A DNA stretch of 34,897 bases from Candidatus Hadarchaeum sp. (GCA_020725055.1 DYFS01000009.1:1-34897), one strand, 5' to 3'; shown: positions 1 to 8,724, counted from the stretch's first letter. Numbers and translations are program-made. The notes: generated by a model not told the origin, from the sequence alone.

Positions 1-656
1 GCGATTTCGACCCTCTCCTCAGGCCTTGAGAATATCACCGTGTGCTCCCCGACCACTTCCCCCTCCCGGATGGATTTGATCCTGATGCTGTCTTCGCTCC
101 TCCCCAACACCTTCGCAACTACCTGTGCAGCTTTCCGCGCGGTTCCGCTGGGGGCATCCTTCTTGTGCACGTGGTGTACCTCAACAATCTCAACGTCGTA
201 GTCGCCCCCGAGCATCCGCGCCATCTCCTCAACCGATCTAAAGAACACGTTTACCCCGACTGACATGTTTGGGGAGATGACTGCCCGAATCTTTTTTTCT
301 CTAATCACCTTTTCGATTTCCGCCCATTGCTCCCCCATGAATCCGGTTGTGCCCACCACCACAGAAACCCCGGCTTCAGCGGCGGTTCTGACGTTCTGAA
401 CGGCCGCGTCCGCGTTGGTGAAATCAACTAGCACATCTGGTCTTGACTTCTTCAGCACCCCCGCCAGCTCGTCAGCACCAACCACCTTCACGCCGAGCCT
501 GCCCGCGTCGGCCACCTCTCCAGCGTCTTTCCCTTTATCGGGTGCGTCAGGTGCATCGATTGCTGCGACAAGCCTCATGTCCCCCTGCTTCGCAACCTGT
601 TGGGTGATGAGCCTGCCCATCCGCCCGCAGACACCGCAAACAGCGACCCTGATCAC
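1..656 (-). CDS. dapB: 4-hydroxy-tetrahydrodipicolinate reductase (DapB), 3' end cut off by window edge
   Basis: Reverse-strand reading from GTG at 656 gives VIRVAVCGVCGRMGRLITQQVAKQGDMRLVAAID...VDFTNADAA...VVGTTGF...SPNMSVGVNVFF...EVHHVHKKDAPSGTA, the DapB signature. Start overlaps the dapA stop (GTGA). Not in the ORF track because it is open at the edge. Confidence 0.95.
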   Translation of the reverse strand, partial: MIRVAVCGVCGRMGRLITQQVAKQGDMRLVAAIDAPDAPDKGKDAGEVADAGRLGVKVVGADELAGVLKKSRPDVLVDFTNADAAVQNVRTAAEAGVSVVVGTTGFMGEQWAEIEKVIREKKIRAVISPNMSVGVNVFFRSVEEMARMLGGDYDVEIVEVHHVHKKDAPSGTARKAAQVVAKVLGRSEDSIRIKSIREGEVVGEHTVIFSRPEERVEI

Positions 657-1540
657 TTTTTCAGCAGCCCCATCTCGACTAAGACTTTGCGCAGCTTCTC
701 CTGGTTTTCAGGCTCAAGCTCAACCAGCGGCAGCCTGAGCCCCCCAGCGGCCATCCCCATCCAGTTCATCGCCATCTTCACAGGCCCCGGGTTTGTCTCG
801 ATGAACAACGCCCTATAGAGCGACGCTAGCTCGGCGTTGATTTTTTTCGCGGTCTCGACATCTCCGGACCTGAAGGAGTCGACCAGCTTGGCCACCTTGT
901 CAGGCACGAGGTTCGATGCCACCGAGATGACCCCCACACCGCCCAGCTTCATGATTTCAAGTGTCAGCGAGTCATCGCCGGAAATCACCGAGAACTCCCC
1001 GCCGCAGGTCAGCTCGATTATCCGCGCGATTTGCGTGAGGTCGCCGCTCGCCTCCTTGACCCCGGCGACGTTTTTCAGCTTGGCCAATTTCGCCATTGTT
1101 TCGGGTAGCATGTTCACGCCGGTGCGCGAGGGGATGTTGTAGATTACTTGGGGCAGGTCAACCTCCTCCGCGACGCGCTTGAAGTGCTCGTAAAGCCCAC
1201 GCTGCGTCGGCTTGTTGTAATAGGGCACCACGAGCAGCGCACCGTCCACGCCAACCTCCTTCGCGTGCTTGGTGAGCATGATCGCCTCCCACGTGCTGTT
1301 GCTCCCGGTACCAGCGAGCACTGGCACCCTCCCCCTCGCAGCATCGACCACGACCTCGATGACCCGGTTGTGCTCCTCGTAGGTGAGGGTCGCGCATTCG
1401 CCGGTCGTCCCAACAGGCACCAAGCCGTGGATGCCACACTTAATCTGAAATTTCGTATTTGCTCTGATGCCCTCCTCGTCGATCTTGTTCTCCCCGTCGA
1501 AGGGAGTCACCATCGCGGTGAGGGCACCTTCAAATCTCAA
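653..1540 (-). CDS. dapA: 4-hydroxy-tetrahydrodipicolinate synthase
   Basis: 295 aa; GALTAMVTPF, GTTGECATL, YYNKPTQRGLYEHF, YNIPSRTGVN, GVKEASGDL motifs. Confidence 0.96.
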   Translation of the reverse strand: MRFEGALTAMVTPFDGENKIDEEGIRANTKFQIKCGIHGLVPVGTTGECATLTYEEHNRVIEVVVDAARGRVPVLAGTGSNSTWEAIMLTKHAKEVGVDGALLVVPYYNKPTQRGLYEHFKRVAEEVDLPQVIYNIPSRTGVNMLPETMAKLAKLKNVAGVKEASGDLTQIARIIELTCGGEFSVISGDDSLTLEIMKLGGVGVISVASNLVPDKVAKLVDSFRSGDVETAKKINAELASLYRALFIETNPGPVKMAMNWMGMAAGGLRLPLVELEPENQEKLRKVLVEMGLLKK

Positions 1541-2769
1541 ACCTCGACCCCCTTAATCGTCCTCTGTAGGAGCCTGAGCGCCGCCCCGCGGTCCCCCCAG
1601 TTGACGAAGAAGCTGATGGAGGCCCTGCTCGAGTAAATCTCGATTATGTTTATCTTGTGCTTCGCCAGCGGCTCGGTCAGCTTCGCGATGATGCCCGGCG
1701 TTTCGATGAACTTTTCGCTTTCCGCAATCAGCATCGCGATATCGCTCTCGCTCGTCACGGATTTCATGAGCTTTTGTTTTGTTATGGTTTCGTGCAGCAA
1801 CTCAATCGCCCGCTGCGAGTCCTCCTCGGCGACGTAGAGCGAGAAGGACCTCGGGCCAATCGAGACGCCGAAGATGTTTATCTTTTCCTCGCCAAGCGGC
1901 TCGGTCACCCTCGCCATGATGCCCGGCGTGGTCTGCATCTCCTCGCCGACCACCGTCAGCATCGCAAGCGGTTTTTCGTAAAGTCTAACCCCTGCCATCT
2001 CCTCACCCCCTGCTCCAACTATAGTAGTCCCGGGGGCAGATAAGTTACTATATCGGAAATGGACGACCCTCGCATCGATTTTTGGGTCCTTGTAGTCGAG
2101 CGCGCGCGGATGTAAAACCTGTGCCCCGTACCTAGCGAGGTCGCGCATCTCCCCGACGGTAATCCGCTCGATCAGACGTGAGCCCCTAACCTTGCTCGGG
2201 TCTGCGCTCATCACCCCCTCAACATCCTTGACAACGATGACCTCATTTGCGTTGAGGCATGTTGCTGTGAGGAAGGCGGTTATATCGCTGCCCCCCCTGC
2301 CTATTGTAGTTATGCGCCCCCCCGCCTCCTTGCCCAAAAAGCCGCAGATGACTGGGGTGATGCCTTTCTTCACCAGGGGCAAAATATACCTTTGAAACCT
2401 GCGCCTCGTTTTGGATAGGTCTATTCCCGCCCTGCTAAATTCGCTATCAGTCACAACTGGCCACTCTTCGCACACCGGGTCGATGAGCTGCGCCCTCGCA
2501 CCGTAGCTGTTGAGCGCCGCCGCGAATATGCGCGCGGCGGTTCGCTCGCCCATCGCCATGATATCGTCGAGCTCGCTCGCGCTGACTTGCCCCTTTGTGC
2601 TCACCCTCGCCGCCTCGATCAGCTCGTCGGTCGCGTTCCCCATAGCGGAAACGACGACCGCAACTTGGGTACCTTTCTTGCACTCGTTGTAGACCGAGCG
2701 GGCGGCCCACCTGACGCGGTCGCCATCCCCCAGGGTAGCCCCGCCAAACTTTACGACTATCCGCCTCAT
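1537..2769 (-). CDS. lysC: Aspartate kinase with C-terminal ACT domains
   Basis: 410 aa; VVKFGGATL N-terminus, GRGGSDITA, tandem ACT-like region at C-terminus; overlaps neighbours by 4 bp. Confidence 0.95.
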   Translation of the reverse strand: MRRIVVKFGGATLGDGDRVRWAARSVYNECKKGTQVAVVVSAMGNATDELIEAARVSTKGQVSASELDDIMAMGERTAARIFAAALNSYGARAQLIDPVCEEWPVVTDSEFSRAGIDLSKTRRRFQRYILPLVKKGITPVICGFLGKEAGGRITTIGRGGSDITAFLTATCLNANEVIVVKDVEGVMSADPSKVRGSRLIERITVGEMRDLARYGAQVLHPRALDYKDPKIDARVVHFRYSNLSAPGTTIVGAGGEEMAGVRLYEKPLAMLTVVGEEMQTTPGIMARVTEPLGEEKINIFGVSIGPRSFSLYVAEEDSQRAIELLHETITKQKLMKSVTSESDIAMLIAESEKFIETPGIIAKLTEPLAKHKINIIEIYSSRASISFFVNWGDRGAALRLLQRTIKGVEV

Positions 2770-4079
2770 GCCAACCAGCTCGGGATTTTGTCGAGCCGCA
2801 TTAAGTCCTCGTACGTCTCACGGAGCCTCGCAATCTCGGTCTTGCCGGAGTTCACAATCACCATCGCCGGCCTGGGTTTGGCGGTGTGCTGGCTCGACAT
2901 CGCTAGCCCATAAGCCCCGACGTCGAAGACCGCGAGCACATCACCAGGCTCGATGGCCGGCAATTTACGCCCCTTGCCTAGGAAGTCGCCCGACTCACAC
3001 AGGGGCCCGGCGACGTTCGCTAGCCTCACGCGTTTCGCCCGCATCTTGTTCGCGACCTCGATGTGGTGGTAGGCGCCGTAGAGGACTGGCCTTATCAACG
3101 CGTTCATCCCTGCGTCGGCAGCCACCCAATCAGGCATCCCGGGTCTCTCCTTGCAGTATCCCACCGTAGTCAGCAGGATCCCGGCATCCGCAACCAAATA
3201 GCGTCCCGGCTCGAAAACCAAGGTCGGCTGCTCAATCCCATACTCTTTCACCACGCGCTCAATCACCGGCACCACGCGGGACGCTAGTTCTTCTGGGGGC
3301 AGCCCTTTCTCACCCGGCTTGTAAGGTATGCCGAGCCCACCGCCGAAATCGACGAACTGGAGGGGGATGCCTAGCTCTTTTTTTATCCGCGCCACCAAGC
3401 CCATGAGCTTCTCAGCCTCCTCTTCAAAAGGCGCGGCATCCAAAATCTGCGAGCCGATGTGGGAGTGAATCGCGATAACCTGAACATCTTTCATCTTCGA
3501 CGCCGCCCTGTAGGCTTTCATTACCTGCCCGCTCGCCACGTCTAAGCCAAATTTGCTCTCCCTCAACCCGGTCGCTATGTGCGGGTGGGTCGGCGTTTTG
3601 ATGTCTGGGTTGACCCTGAACCCGATGCGCGCCGGCCTGCCTAGGCGGGAGGCCACCCGCTCAACCACTCGAAGCTCTTGGATGCTATCGACGTTTATCA
3701 AAGTTCCACTCGAGATCGCGAGCCTAAGCTCGGCGCGGGACTTGCAGTTGCCGTTGAACACCGTTTTCTCCCCTAGCACCCCAACCCTCAGCGCGTTTTG
3801 TAACTCGTAGCCGGAGCTGACTTCCGCGCCCGCCCCCTCGCCCTGTAGGATCTTGCACACCGCCAAGTTAGAATTCGCCTTGTACGCGTAGCACACCATA
3901 ACTTTCGGCCAGCGGTCGGCGAATGCCCGGCAGAACCTGCGGTAGTTCTCGCGGATGCGCTGCTCATCCACTATGTAGAGTGGCGACCCGAAGCGCCTCA
4001 CCAGCTCAACGGCATCGCACCCGCCCACCACTAGGTGCCCCGCCCTGTTGACGCCGAAGTGCCCCTTTAGCATCAACAT
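2766..4079 (-). CDS. lysA: Diaminopimelate decarboxylase
   Basis: 437 aa; YAYKAN PLP-lysine motif, HSHIGSQI, VDFGGGLGIPY, EPGRYLVADAG, CESGD. Confidence 0.95.
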   Translation of the reverse strand: MLMLKGHFGVNRAGHLVVGGCDAVELVRRFGSPLYIVDEQRIRENYRRFCRAFADRWPKVMVCYAYKANSNLAVCKILQGEGAGAEVSSGYELQNALRVGVLGEKTVFNGNCKSRAELRLAISSGTLINVDSIQELRVVERVASRLGRPARIGFRVNPDIKTPTHPHIATGLRESKFGLDVASGQVMKAYRAASKMKDVQVIAIHSHIGSQILDAAPFEEEAEKLMGLVARIKKELGIPLQFVDFGGGLGIPYKPGEKGLPPEELASRVVPVIERVVKEYGIEQPTLVFEPGRYLVADAGILLTTVGYCKERPGMPDWVAADAGMNALIRPVLYGAYHHIEVANKMRAKRVRLANVAGPLCESGDFLGKGRKLPAIEPGDVLAVFDVGAYGLAMSSQHTAKPRPAMVIVNSGKTEIARLRETYEDLMRLDKIPSWLA

Positions 4080-5434
4080 CTTCGCTCGACCTCACGCACG
4101 GCTCGCTCGAACAGATCCAACCCGAGTTCGAACTCGCGCTCGCTGATGATCAAAGGCGGGGCTATGCGAATCACCGAACGCCCGCCGCGGAAGACGATTA
4201 TCCCAAGCTTCAGGGCCTCCCCCACGACCGCGTCTCGCTCTTTGACCGCTTGCTTCTTCGTTCGCTTGTCTTTGACGAACTCCACCCCCAACAGCAGCCC
4301 CTTGCCCCTGACCTCACCGATTAGGCGAGATTCCCCGGCGAGCTCCTCCAGCCGCTTGAGCGCGAGCTTGCCCAGCTCGGCGGCCCTGCGAACGAGTTTT
4401 TGTTTTTCCAAGATGTTCAGCCCCTCGAGAGCCACAGCGCAGGCGATTACGTTGCCGCCGAACGTCGAGGCGTGCGACCCAGGCCCCCAGTTCATGATCT
4501 TGGTGCTCGCGATTATCGCCCCTATCGGAGCCATCCCGCCGGCCAACGCTTTCGCGACGCAGATGATGTCCGGCGTCACCCCCCAGTGCTCCATCGCGAA
4601 CATCTTCCCGGAGCGCCCTAAGCCGGTTTGGACCTCGTCCGCGATGAATAACCAGCCGTGCTCTTCGCAGAGCTCCTTGAGCATGGGGTAGTACTCGGGC
4701 GGGGGGATGATGTACCCCGAACTCCCCTGGATGGGCTCGGTGATGACTGCGGCGATCTCCTCGGGCGGCACCACCTTTCTTAGGTACTCGCGGATGAACT
4801 CGAAACACAGGAAATCGCATCCCGGGTACTCCTGGCCGAACAAGCAGTGGTAGCAGTAGGGGAACGGCATGAAAGAAACACCGGGAACCAGCGGGGCAAA
4901 ATAACGGTGGTGCACGACGCTCGTGGACGAGAGGCTCATCGCCCCGAAAGTTCGGCCGTGGAAGGCGCCGGTGTACGAGATCATGCGCGGCCGGCGGGTG
5001 TGCCAGCGAGCGCACTTGAACGCCGCCTCAACCGCTTCTGCGCCCGAGTTCCCAAAGTACACCCGCTTTGAGAAGTTGCCGGGGGTGATTTTGGCGAGTC
5101 GCTCAGCGAGTTCCACCTGTGGTTCGTGGTAAAAATCGGTCCCGGCGAAGTGCGTGAGCTTTCTAGCCTGCAGCTCGACCGCACGGATGAGCCTGGGGTG
5201 CGAGTAACCGTAGTTGAGGACGAACATCCCCGACGATAGATCCAAAAACACGTTGCCGTCGACGTCGCGCACGTAGCAGCCGTAGCCCTCCTCGCCCACG
5301 ATTGGCTCGGCGCGGGTATAGGAGGGGGAGATCACTTTTTTGTCCCTCGCTATAATCCTCCGAGCGCGCGGCCCCGGGGTCGGCGTGGCAACGTGAGGCC
5401 CTCTAGCCCAACGTGGTCTAGCCAAATCTATCAC
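4073..5434 (-). CDS. Class III PLP aminotransferase (archaeal 4-aminobutyrate aminotransferase / amino-acid racemase-like)
   Basis: 453 aa; GNSGAEAVEAAFKCAR, GAFHGRT, EPIQGSSG, FIADEVQTGLGRSG, STFGGN motifs; GTG start; overlaps lysA by 7 bp. Confidence 0.88.
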   Translation of the reverse strand: MIDLARPRWARGPHVATPTPGPRARRIIARDKKVISPSYTRAEPIVGEEGYGCYVRDVDGNVFLDLSSGMFVLNYGYSHPRLIRAVELQARKLTHFAGTDFYHEPQVELAERLAKITPGNFSKRVYFGNSGAEAVEAAFKCARWHTRRPRMISYTGAFHGRTFGAMSLSSTSVVHHRYFAPLVPGVSFMPFPYCYHCLFGQEYPGCDFLCFEFIREYLRKVVPPEEIAAVITEPIQGSSGYIIPPPEYYPMLKELCEEHGWLFIADEVQTGLGRSGKMFAMEHWGVTPDIICVAKALAGGMAPIGAIIASTKIMNWGPGSHASTFGGNVIACAVALEGLNILEKQKLVRRAAELGKLALKRLEELAGESRLIGEVRGKGLLLGVEFVKDKRTKKQAVKERDAVVGEALKLGIIVFRGGRSVIRIAPPLIISEREFELGLDLFERAVREVERRC

Positions 5435-5481
5435 CTACAACTTTACTAAAAATGTGGAGGCTATTAACTTTTGGCGGTCGG

Positions 5482-5844
5482 TCAACTATGGCAGCGCGCC
5501 TTAAAACCATCAGCCCTCAAAGCATCCCCCTCATTGACCCCGTTTTCAGCGTTGGCATACAACAGAAGCTCAGCGAAGAGGCCGAGCTCATCGCGCAGGA
5601 GTTCGAACGTTTGGCGCGGGCCAATCTTCCAGGAGAGTTCGAGTAGACGGTCGAGGTTTCTGTTGCATGGATGCGTTTCTCTGGGATCGAGCCATCGTCG
5701 AACCGACCGTGCCGTGACACCAACCGCGTCAGCTATGTGCTCAAGCGACAGCCCGGTGTTTTGTAGTATCTCAACGAGCTTGACGCGGGCGCGCCGTGAA
5801 ATGAACTCCGCGAGCCCGTCGAACCTATAGCCACTTGCGTTCAT
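5482..5844 (-). CDS. Small helix-turn-helix DNA-binding protein
   Basis: 120 aa; LVEILQNTGLSLEHIADAVGVTARSVRRWLDPRETHPCNRNLDRLLEL reads as an HTH; TATA-like TTTATAAA at 5874-5881 lies about 30 bp upstream of the ATG. Confidence 0.75.
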   Translation of the reverse strand: MNASGYRFDGLAEFISRRARVKLVEILQNTGLSLEHIADAVGVTARSVRRWLDPRETHPCNRNLDRLLELSWKIGPRQTFELLRDELGLFAELLLYANAENGVNEGDALRADGFKARCHS

Positions 5845-5873
5845 CTTCTCGCCGAGCCTTTGCGCGGAGGTGG

Positions 5874-5881
5874 TTTATAAA
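5874..5881 (-). promoter_or_regulatory. TATA box for the HTH gene
   Basis: Perfect TTTATAAA about 30 bp upstream of the ATG at 5844, with an operator-like dyad ending 12 bp further upstream. Confidence 0.6.
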
Positions 5882-5893
5882 GGCGTAACGAGA

Positions 5894-6091
5894 GGACATC
5901 CCCACGTCCCCGCGTGCCGATTTGTGACATGGGGGGGTCCGCCAAGTGACATATAAAAAGTAATTTTGGACGCGGGGACGTCCATTTTTGGGCGCAGCAA
6001 GCCAATTTATGGACATGGGGATGTCCGCTAAATGGCGTATGAAGAGTGATTTTGGACATGGGGGTGTCAAAAAATGGGCATGGGGGTGTCC
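5894..6091. repeat. Array of six 16-bp imperfect dyads, consensus GGACAT-GGGG-RTGTCC (candidate operator array)
   Basis: 5894-5909 GGACATCCCCACGTCC; 5925-5940 TGACATGGGGGGGTCC; 5968-5983 GGACGCGGGGACGTCC; 6011-6026 GGACATGGGGATGTCC; 6054-6069 GGACATGGGGGTGTCA; 6076-6091 GGGCATGGGGGTGTCC. Confidence 0.85.
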
Positions 6092-6156
6092 ACAAAAACC
6101 GCGAGGCGTATGTCAAAAACAACTTGGCAATTGGCCGCTGGGCTTGGCTCCCAGAG

Positions 6157-6165
6157 TTTTTATAT
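6157..6165 (+). promoter_or_regulatory. TATA box for the NAD(P)HX dehydratase operon
   Basis: TTTTTATAT about 35 bp upstream of ATG 6198, with a GAGG Shine-Dalgarno-like stretch between. Confidence 0.5.
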
Positions 6166-6197
6166 CTGGCGGAGCTCCTTCCTTTAGAGGTACACCT

Positions 6198-7085
6198 ATG
6201 AAAACGCGCGTGGCGGGGCGGGCTGGCCCCGGTGATGTGGCGGCGGTGATTCCGAAGCGAAGGCCAGAGGCGCACAAAGGGGAGCACGGCAGGTTACTGA
6301 TGGTCGGCGGCAGCTCCCGCTATACCGGCGCCCCAGCCCTCGTCGGGCTGGCTGCCCTCCGTTCTGGCATTGATCTAGCGATAGTCGTAGCCCCGGCTGA
6401 AACAGCACTCGTCATCGCCTCGTACTCGCCCGACCTCATCACGATCCGCCTGCCGTGCCGCGACCTCGAACCGTCGGTGCTCCCCTTGCTGAGGGAGGAT
6501 CTGAAGCGCGCGGATGCTGTTGTGATTGGCTCCGGGTTGGGGACGCTTGCGGAAACGCGCGACGCTGTCGTCGAACTCGCGCGAACCCTTACTAGGGAGC
6601 ACGGGAAGCTGCCCGTGCTGTTTGACGCCGACGGGCTGAAGGCGATCGCCACCGAGCGCGAGCTCATGCGGAACCCCCGATGGGTCCTAACCCCCCACGC
6701 CCGAGAGTTCGAGCTGCTCACGGGCTCAGACCTACCAGCTGATGTCTTGGGCCGGGTGCGCGAGGTCAAGCGGGCCGCGGAGGAGCTCGGCTGTACCATC
6801 CTGCTCAAGGCGCACGTCGATGTGATCGCTTCCCCAGCGGGCGGGGTAAAGCTCAACTACACCGGCAACCCGGGCATGACGGTCGGCGGGACGGGCGATG
6901 TGCTGGCGGGCATCGTCGGTACCTTTTTGGCGCAGGGGGCGGAGCCCTTCCGAGCGGCGGTTGCGGGGGCTTGGGCTTGCGGGCGCGCGGGCGACCTGTG
7001 CCTGAAGGAAAAAGGGCACGGGTTCACAGCCTCGGACGTTATGGAGAAGCTCCCCCAAGTGCTGAAAGAGATCGGAAAAAGGTGA
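6198..7085 (+). CDS. nnr: ADP-dependent NAD(P)H-hydrate dehydratase (YjeF C-terminal/ribokinase-like domain)
   Basis: [72 protein letters not shown] 6198 preferred over the longer ORF start at 5988. Confidence 0.92.
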   Translation: MKTRVAGRAGPGDVAAVIPKRRPEAHKGEHGRLLMVGGSSRYTGAPALVGLAALRSGIDLAIVVAPAETALVIASYSPDLITIRLPCRDLEPSVLPLLREDLKRADAVVIGSGLGTLAETRDAVVELARTLTREHGKLPVLFDADGLKAIATERELMRNPRWVLTPHAREFELLTGSDLPADVLGRVREVKRAAEELGCTILLKAHVDVIASPAGGVKLNYTGNPGMTVGGTGDVLAGIVGTFLAQGAEPFRAAVAGAWACGRAGDLCLKEKGHGFTASDVMEKLPQVLKEIGKR

Positions 7086-7089
7086 GAGC

Positions 7090-7239
7090 ATGGTCAAGTT
7101 CGAGGCTGCCGAGCGGAAGTTGTTTGGCGTTAAAATCTGCATGCGCTGTAACGCCAGAAACGCTTGGAAGGCGCTGAAATGCCGAAAGTGCGGGTATCGC
7201 GGTTTGCGCCCGAAGGCTAAAGAGCCCCGTGGTGGGTAG
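7090..7239 (+). CDS. rpl40e: Ribosomal protein L40e
   Basis: 49 aa [49 protein letters not shown]; CxxC...CxxC. Below the ORF-track length cutoff. Confidence 0.93.
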   Translation: MVKFEAAERKLFGVKICMRCNARNAWKALKCRKCGYRGLRPKAKEPRGG

Positions 7240-7992
7240 ATGCGGGTTGAAGAGCTCTTGAAGAAAACAATCGCCCGCGATGGGGCTGCGCACCTAACCT
7301 TGATAGATCCAGCGAAACAAGGGGCTGGGCTCGCGGGTGAGATGGCAGCCGATGCAGCCGCCGCGGGGACGACGGGCGTGATGGTAGGTGGCTCTACCCG
7401 TGCGGGCGGCAAGCTCCTCGACCTGGCGGTGCTGGCGATAAAGAAAGCCACGGATTTGCCGGTGATCCTGTTCCCGGCGAGCGAGGCGGGGGTGAGCAGG
7501 CACGCCGACGCGATATTTTTTATGAGCATGCTGAACTCCCGCGACCCGTACTTCATCACGGGGGCCCAGCGGCTTGGTGCCCCGCTCGTCAAGGAATTTG
7601 GGCTTGAGCCGCTGCCCATGGCTTACCTCGTCGTGGAGCCCGGGGGGGAGGCTGGGCGGGTTGGGAAGGCCGAGCTCATCCCCCACGACAAGCCAGGGCT
7701 CGCAGCCGCTTACGCTTTGGCTGCACAGCTGCTGGGGATGCGTTTCGTTTATCTGGAAGCCGGCTCCGGGGCCAATAGGCCGGTGCCCGTGGAAATGGTG
7801 AAGGCTGCGCGGGATGTGATCGACGTGACACTTGTCGTCGGGGGCGGGATAAGGACGCCAGAGGCTGCTGCCGAGCGGGTCGAGGCTGGCGCGGACATCA
7901 TAGTTACAGGCACTCTGGTGGAGCGCGCTGCTGATAGGGCCAAAAAAATCGCAGGTATGGTGAAGGCGGTCAAAGCAGTTCATCGAGCTTAG
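7240..7992 (+). CDS. Geranylgeranylglyceryl phosphate synthase
   Basis: 250 aa; HLTLIDPAKQ, VGGSTRAGGKLLD, LFPASEAGVSRHADAIFFMSMLNS, YLEAGSGANRPVP, VGGGIRTPE. Confidence 0.93.
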   Translation: MRVEELLKKTIARDGAAHLTLIDPAKQGAGLAGEMAADAAAAGTTGVMVGGSTRAGGKLLDLAVLAIKKATDLPVILFPASEAGVSRHADAIFFMSMLNSRDPYFITGAQRLGAPLVKEFGLEPLPMAYLVVEPGGEAGRVGKAELIPHDKPGLAAAYALAAQLLGMRFVYLEAGSGANRPVPVEMVKAARDVIDVTLVVGGGIRTPEAAAERVEAGADIIVTGTLVERAADRAKKIAGMVKAVKAVHRA

Positions 7993-8101
7993 GTGGAAGA
8001 ACGCCAACATCGAAATTATCCTTCGCCCCGTTGCCCAACGATAAGTATTTAAGGATTGCTGTGAAATCTCGATTCCTTTATTTTTCTCGGCCGGCCGGGC
8101 T

Positions 8102-8320
8102 TCATATTAGCCGGCGGTGCTTAGCGCAGGAGATGCAAGCGTAGGCCTTGTAGCCTCCGGTGAAGACGCGTCTGCGGTCAATGCCGGGGATTTTTGGGTC
8201 GACCCTGAAACCCCTCGTCACGACAGTCGCCTTTATCCGAGGCACCTGGCGGCCGCAGTAAATACACGACACTGGCTGGCTCCGCCCTCCGGCCTTGTAC
8301 AACCCCCATTTCTTACCCAT
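8102..8320 (-). CDS. rps26e: Ribosomal protein eS26-like zinc-ribbon protein
   Basis: From internal ATG 8320: MGKKWGLYKAGGRSQPVSCIYCGRQVPRIKATVVTRGFRVDPKIPG...YACISCAKHRRLI. The CxxC-xxVPxxKA...YxCxSCA pattern resembles eS26. Confidence 0.6.
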   Translation of the reverse strand: MGKKWGLYKAGGRSQPVSCIYCGRQVPRIKATVVTRGFRVDPKIPGIDRRRVFTGGYKAYACISCAKHRRLI

Positions 8321-8374
8321 TGTTCCAACCGTGTATTGTTTAGAATTGCAGGCTATAATCATTTCGGATTTTTT

Positions 8375-8671
8375 ACGCCGGCGAATCGACCGTAACCCAT
8401 CTTCTGTTTTCAGGCAGCATTTAGCTAAGCGGGCTACCACCCGCCTCCAGTAGGCGTTCGTCGGCGGTTATTTGCCCTTGCATCCTGCGGAATGACCGTT
8501 TCATCCCTGCCAGCTCGACCTCGGCTTTCGCATCATCGCACAAGCTGGCGGGTGCCGTTTCTGTGTCAGGATCTGGCCTCGCGACCAGGTCTTCGCAGAC
8601 CCGCAGTCCTACTCGATGGATGGAGTTTCCTCAGGCTTTCGCCCGGGGGCCGCCCACCGACTCGCCGGCAA
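8375..8671 (-). ncRNA. rnpB: RNase P RNA
   Basis: Reverse strand contains GAGGAAACTCC, GGACTGCGGGTCTGC, GACACAGAAACGGCACC, CAGGGATGAAACGG, AAGGGCAAATAA and GGGTGGTAGCCCGC in RNase P order. Terminal P1 pairing GCCGGCGAGTC (8659-8669) with GATTCGCCGGC (8377-8387). About 295 nt. Confidence 0.9.
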
Positions 8672-8724
8672 TAAAAATTTTGTTTTTTAAGCTTAAGAGA
8701 TTATGCTTGGTTGGGAGAGAATGG

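Noticed and set aside
653-1636. Plus-strand ORFs over dapA (837-1142, 1148-1636)
   Set aside because: Antisense to a well-supported dapA; no motifs.
5894-6091. Possible CRISPR array
   Set aside because: Units are 16-bp imperfect palindromes with variable 6-27 nt spacers that are themselves related; no cas genes; repeats are too short and degenerate.
5988-6197. N-terminal extension of the NAD(P)HX dehydratase from the 5988 start
   Set aside because: The extension translates the dyad array and crosses a TATA box (6157-6165); the ATG at 6198 with a nearby Shine-Dalgarno-like sequence matches the family N-terminus.
5825-6287. Minus-strand ORFs across the dyad array (5825-6070, 5841-6287)
   Set aside because: They arise from the repeat composition, lack start signals, and overlap the HTH start and nnr promoter; interpreted as regulatory DNA, though the codon-phase pattern is noted separately.
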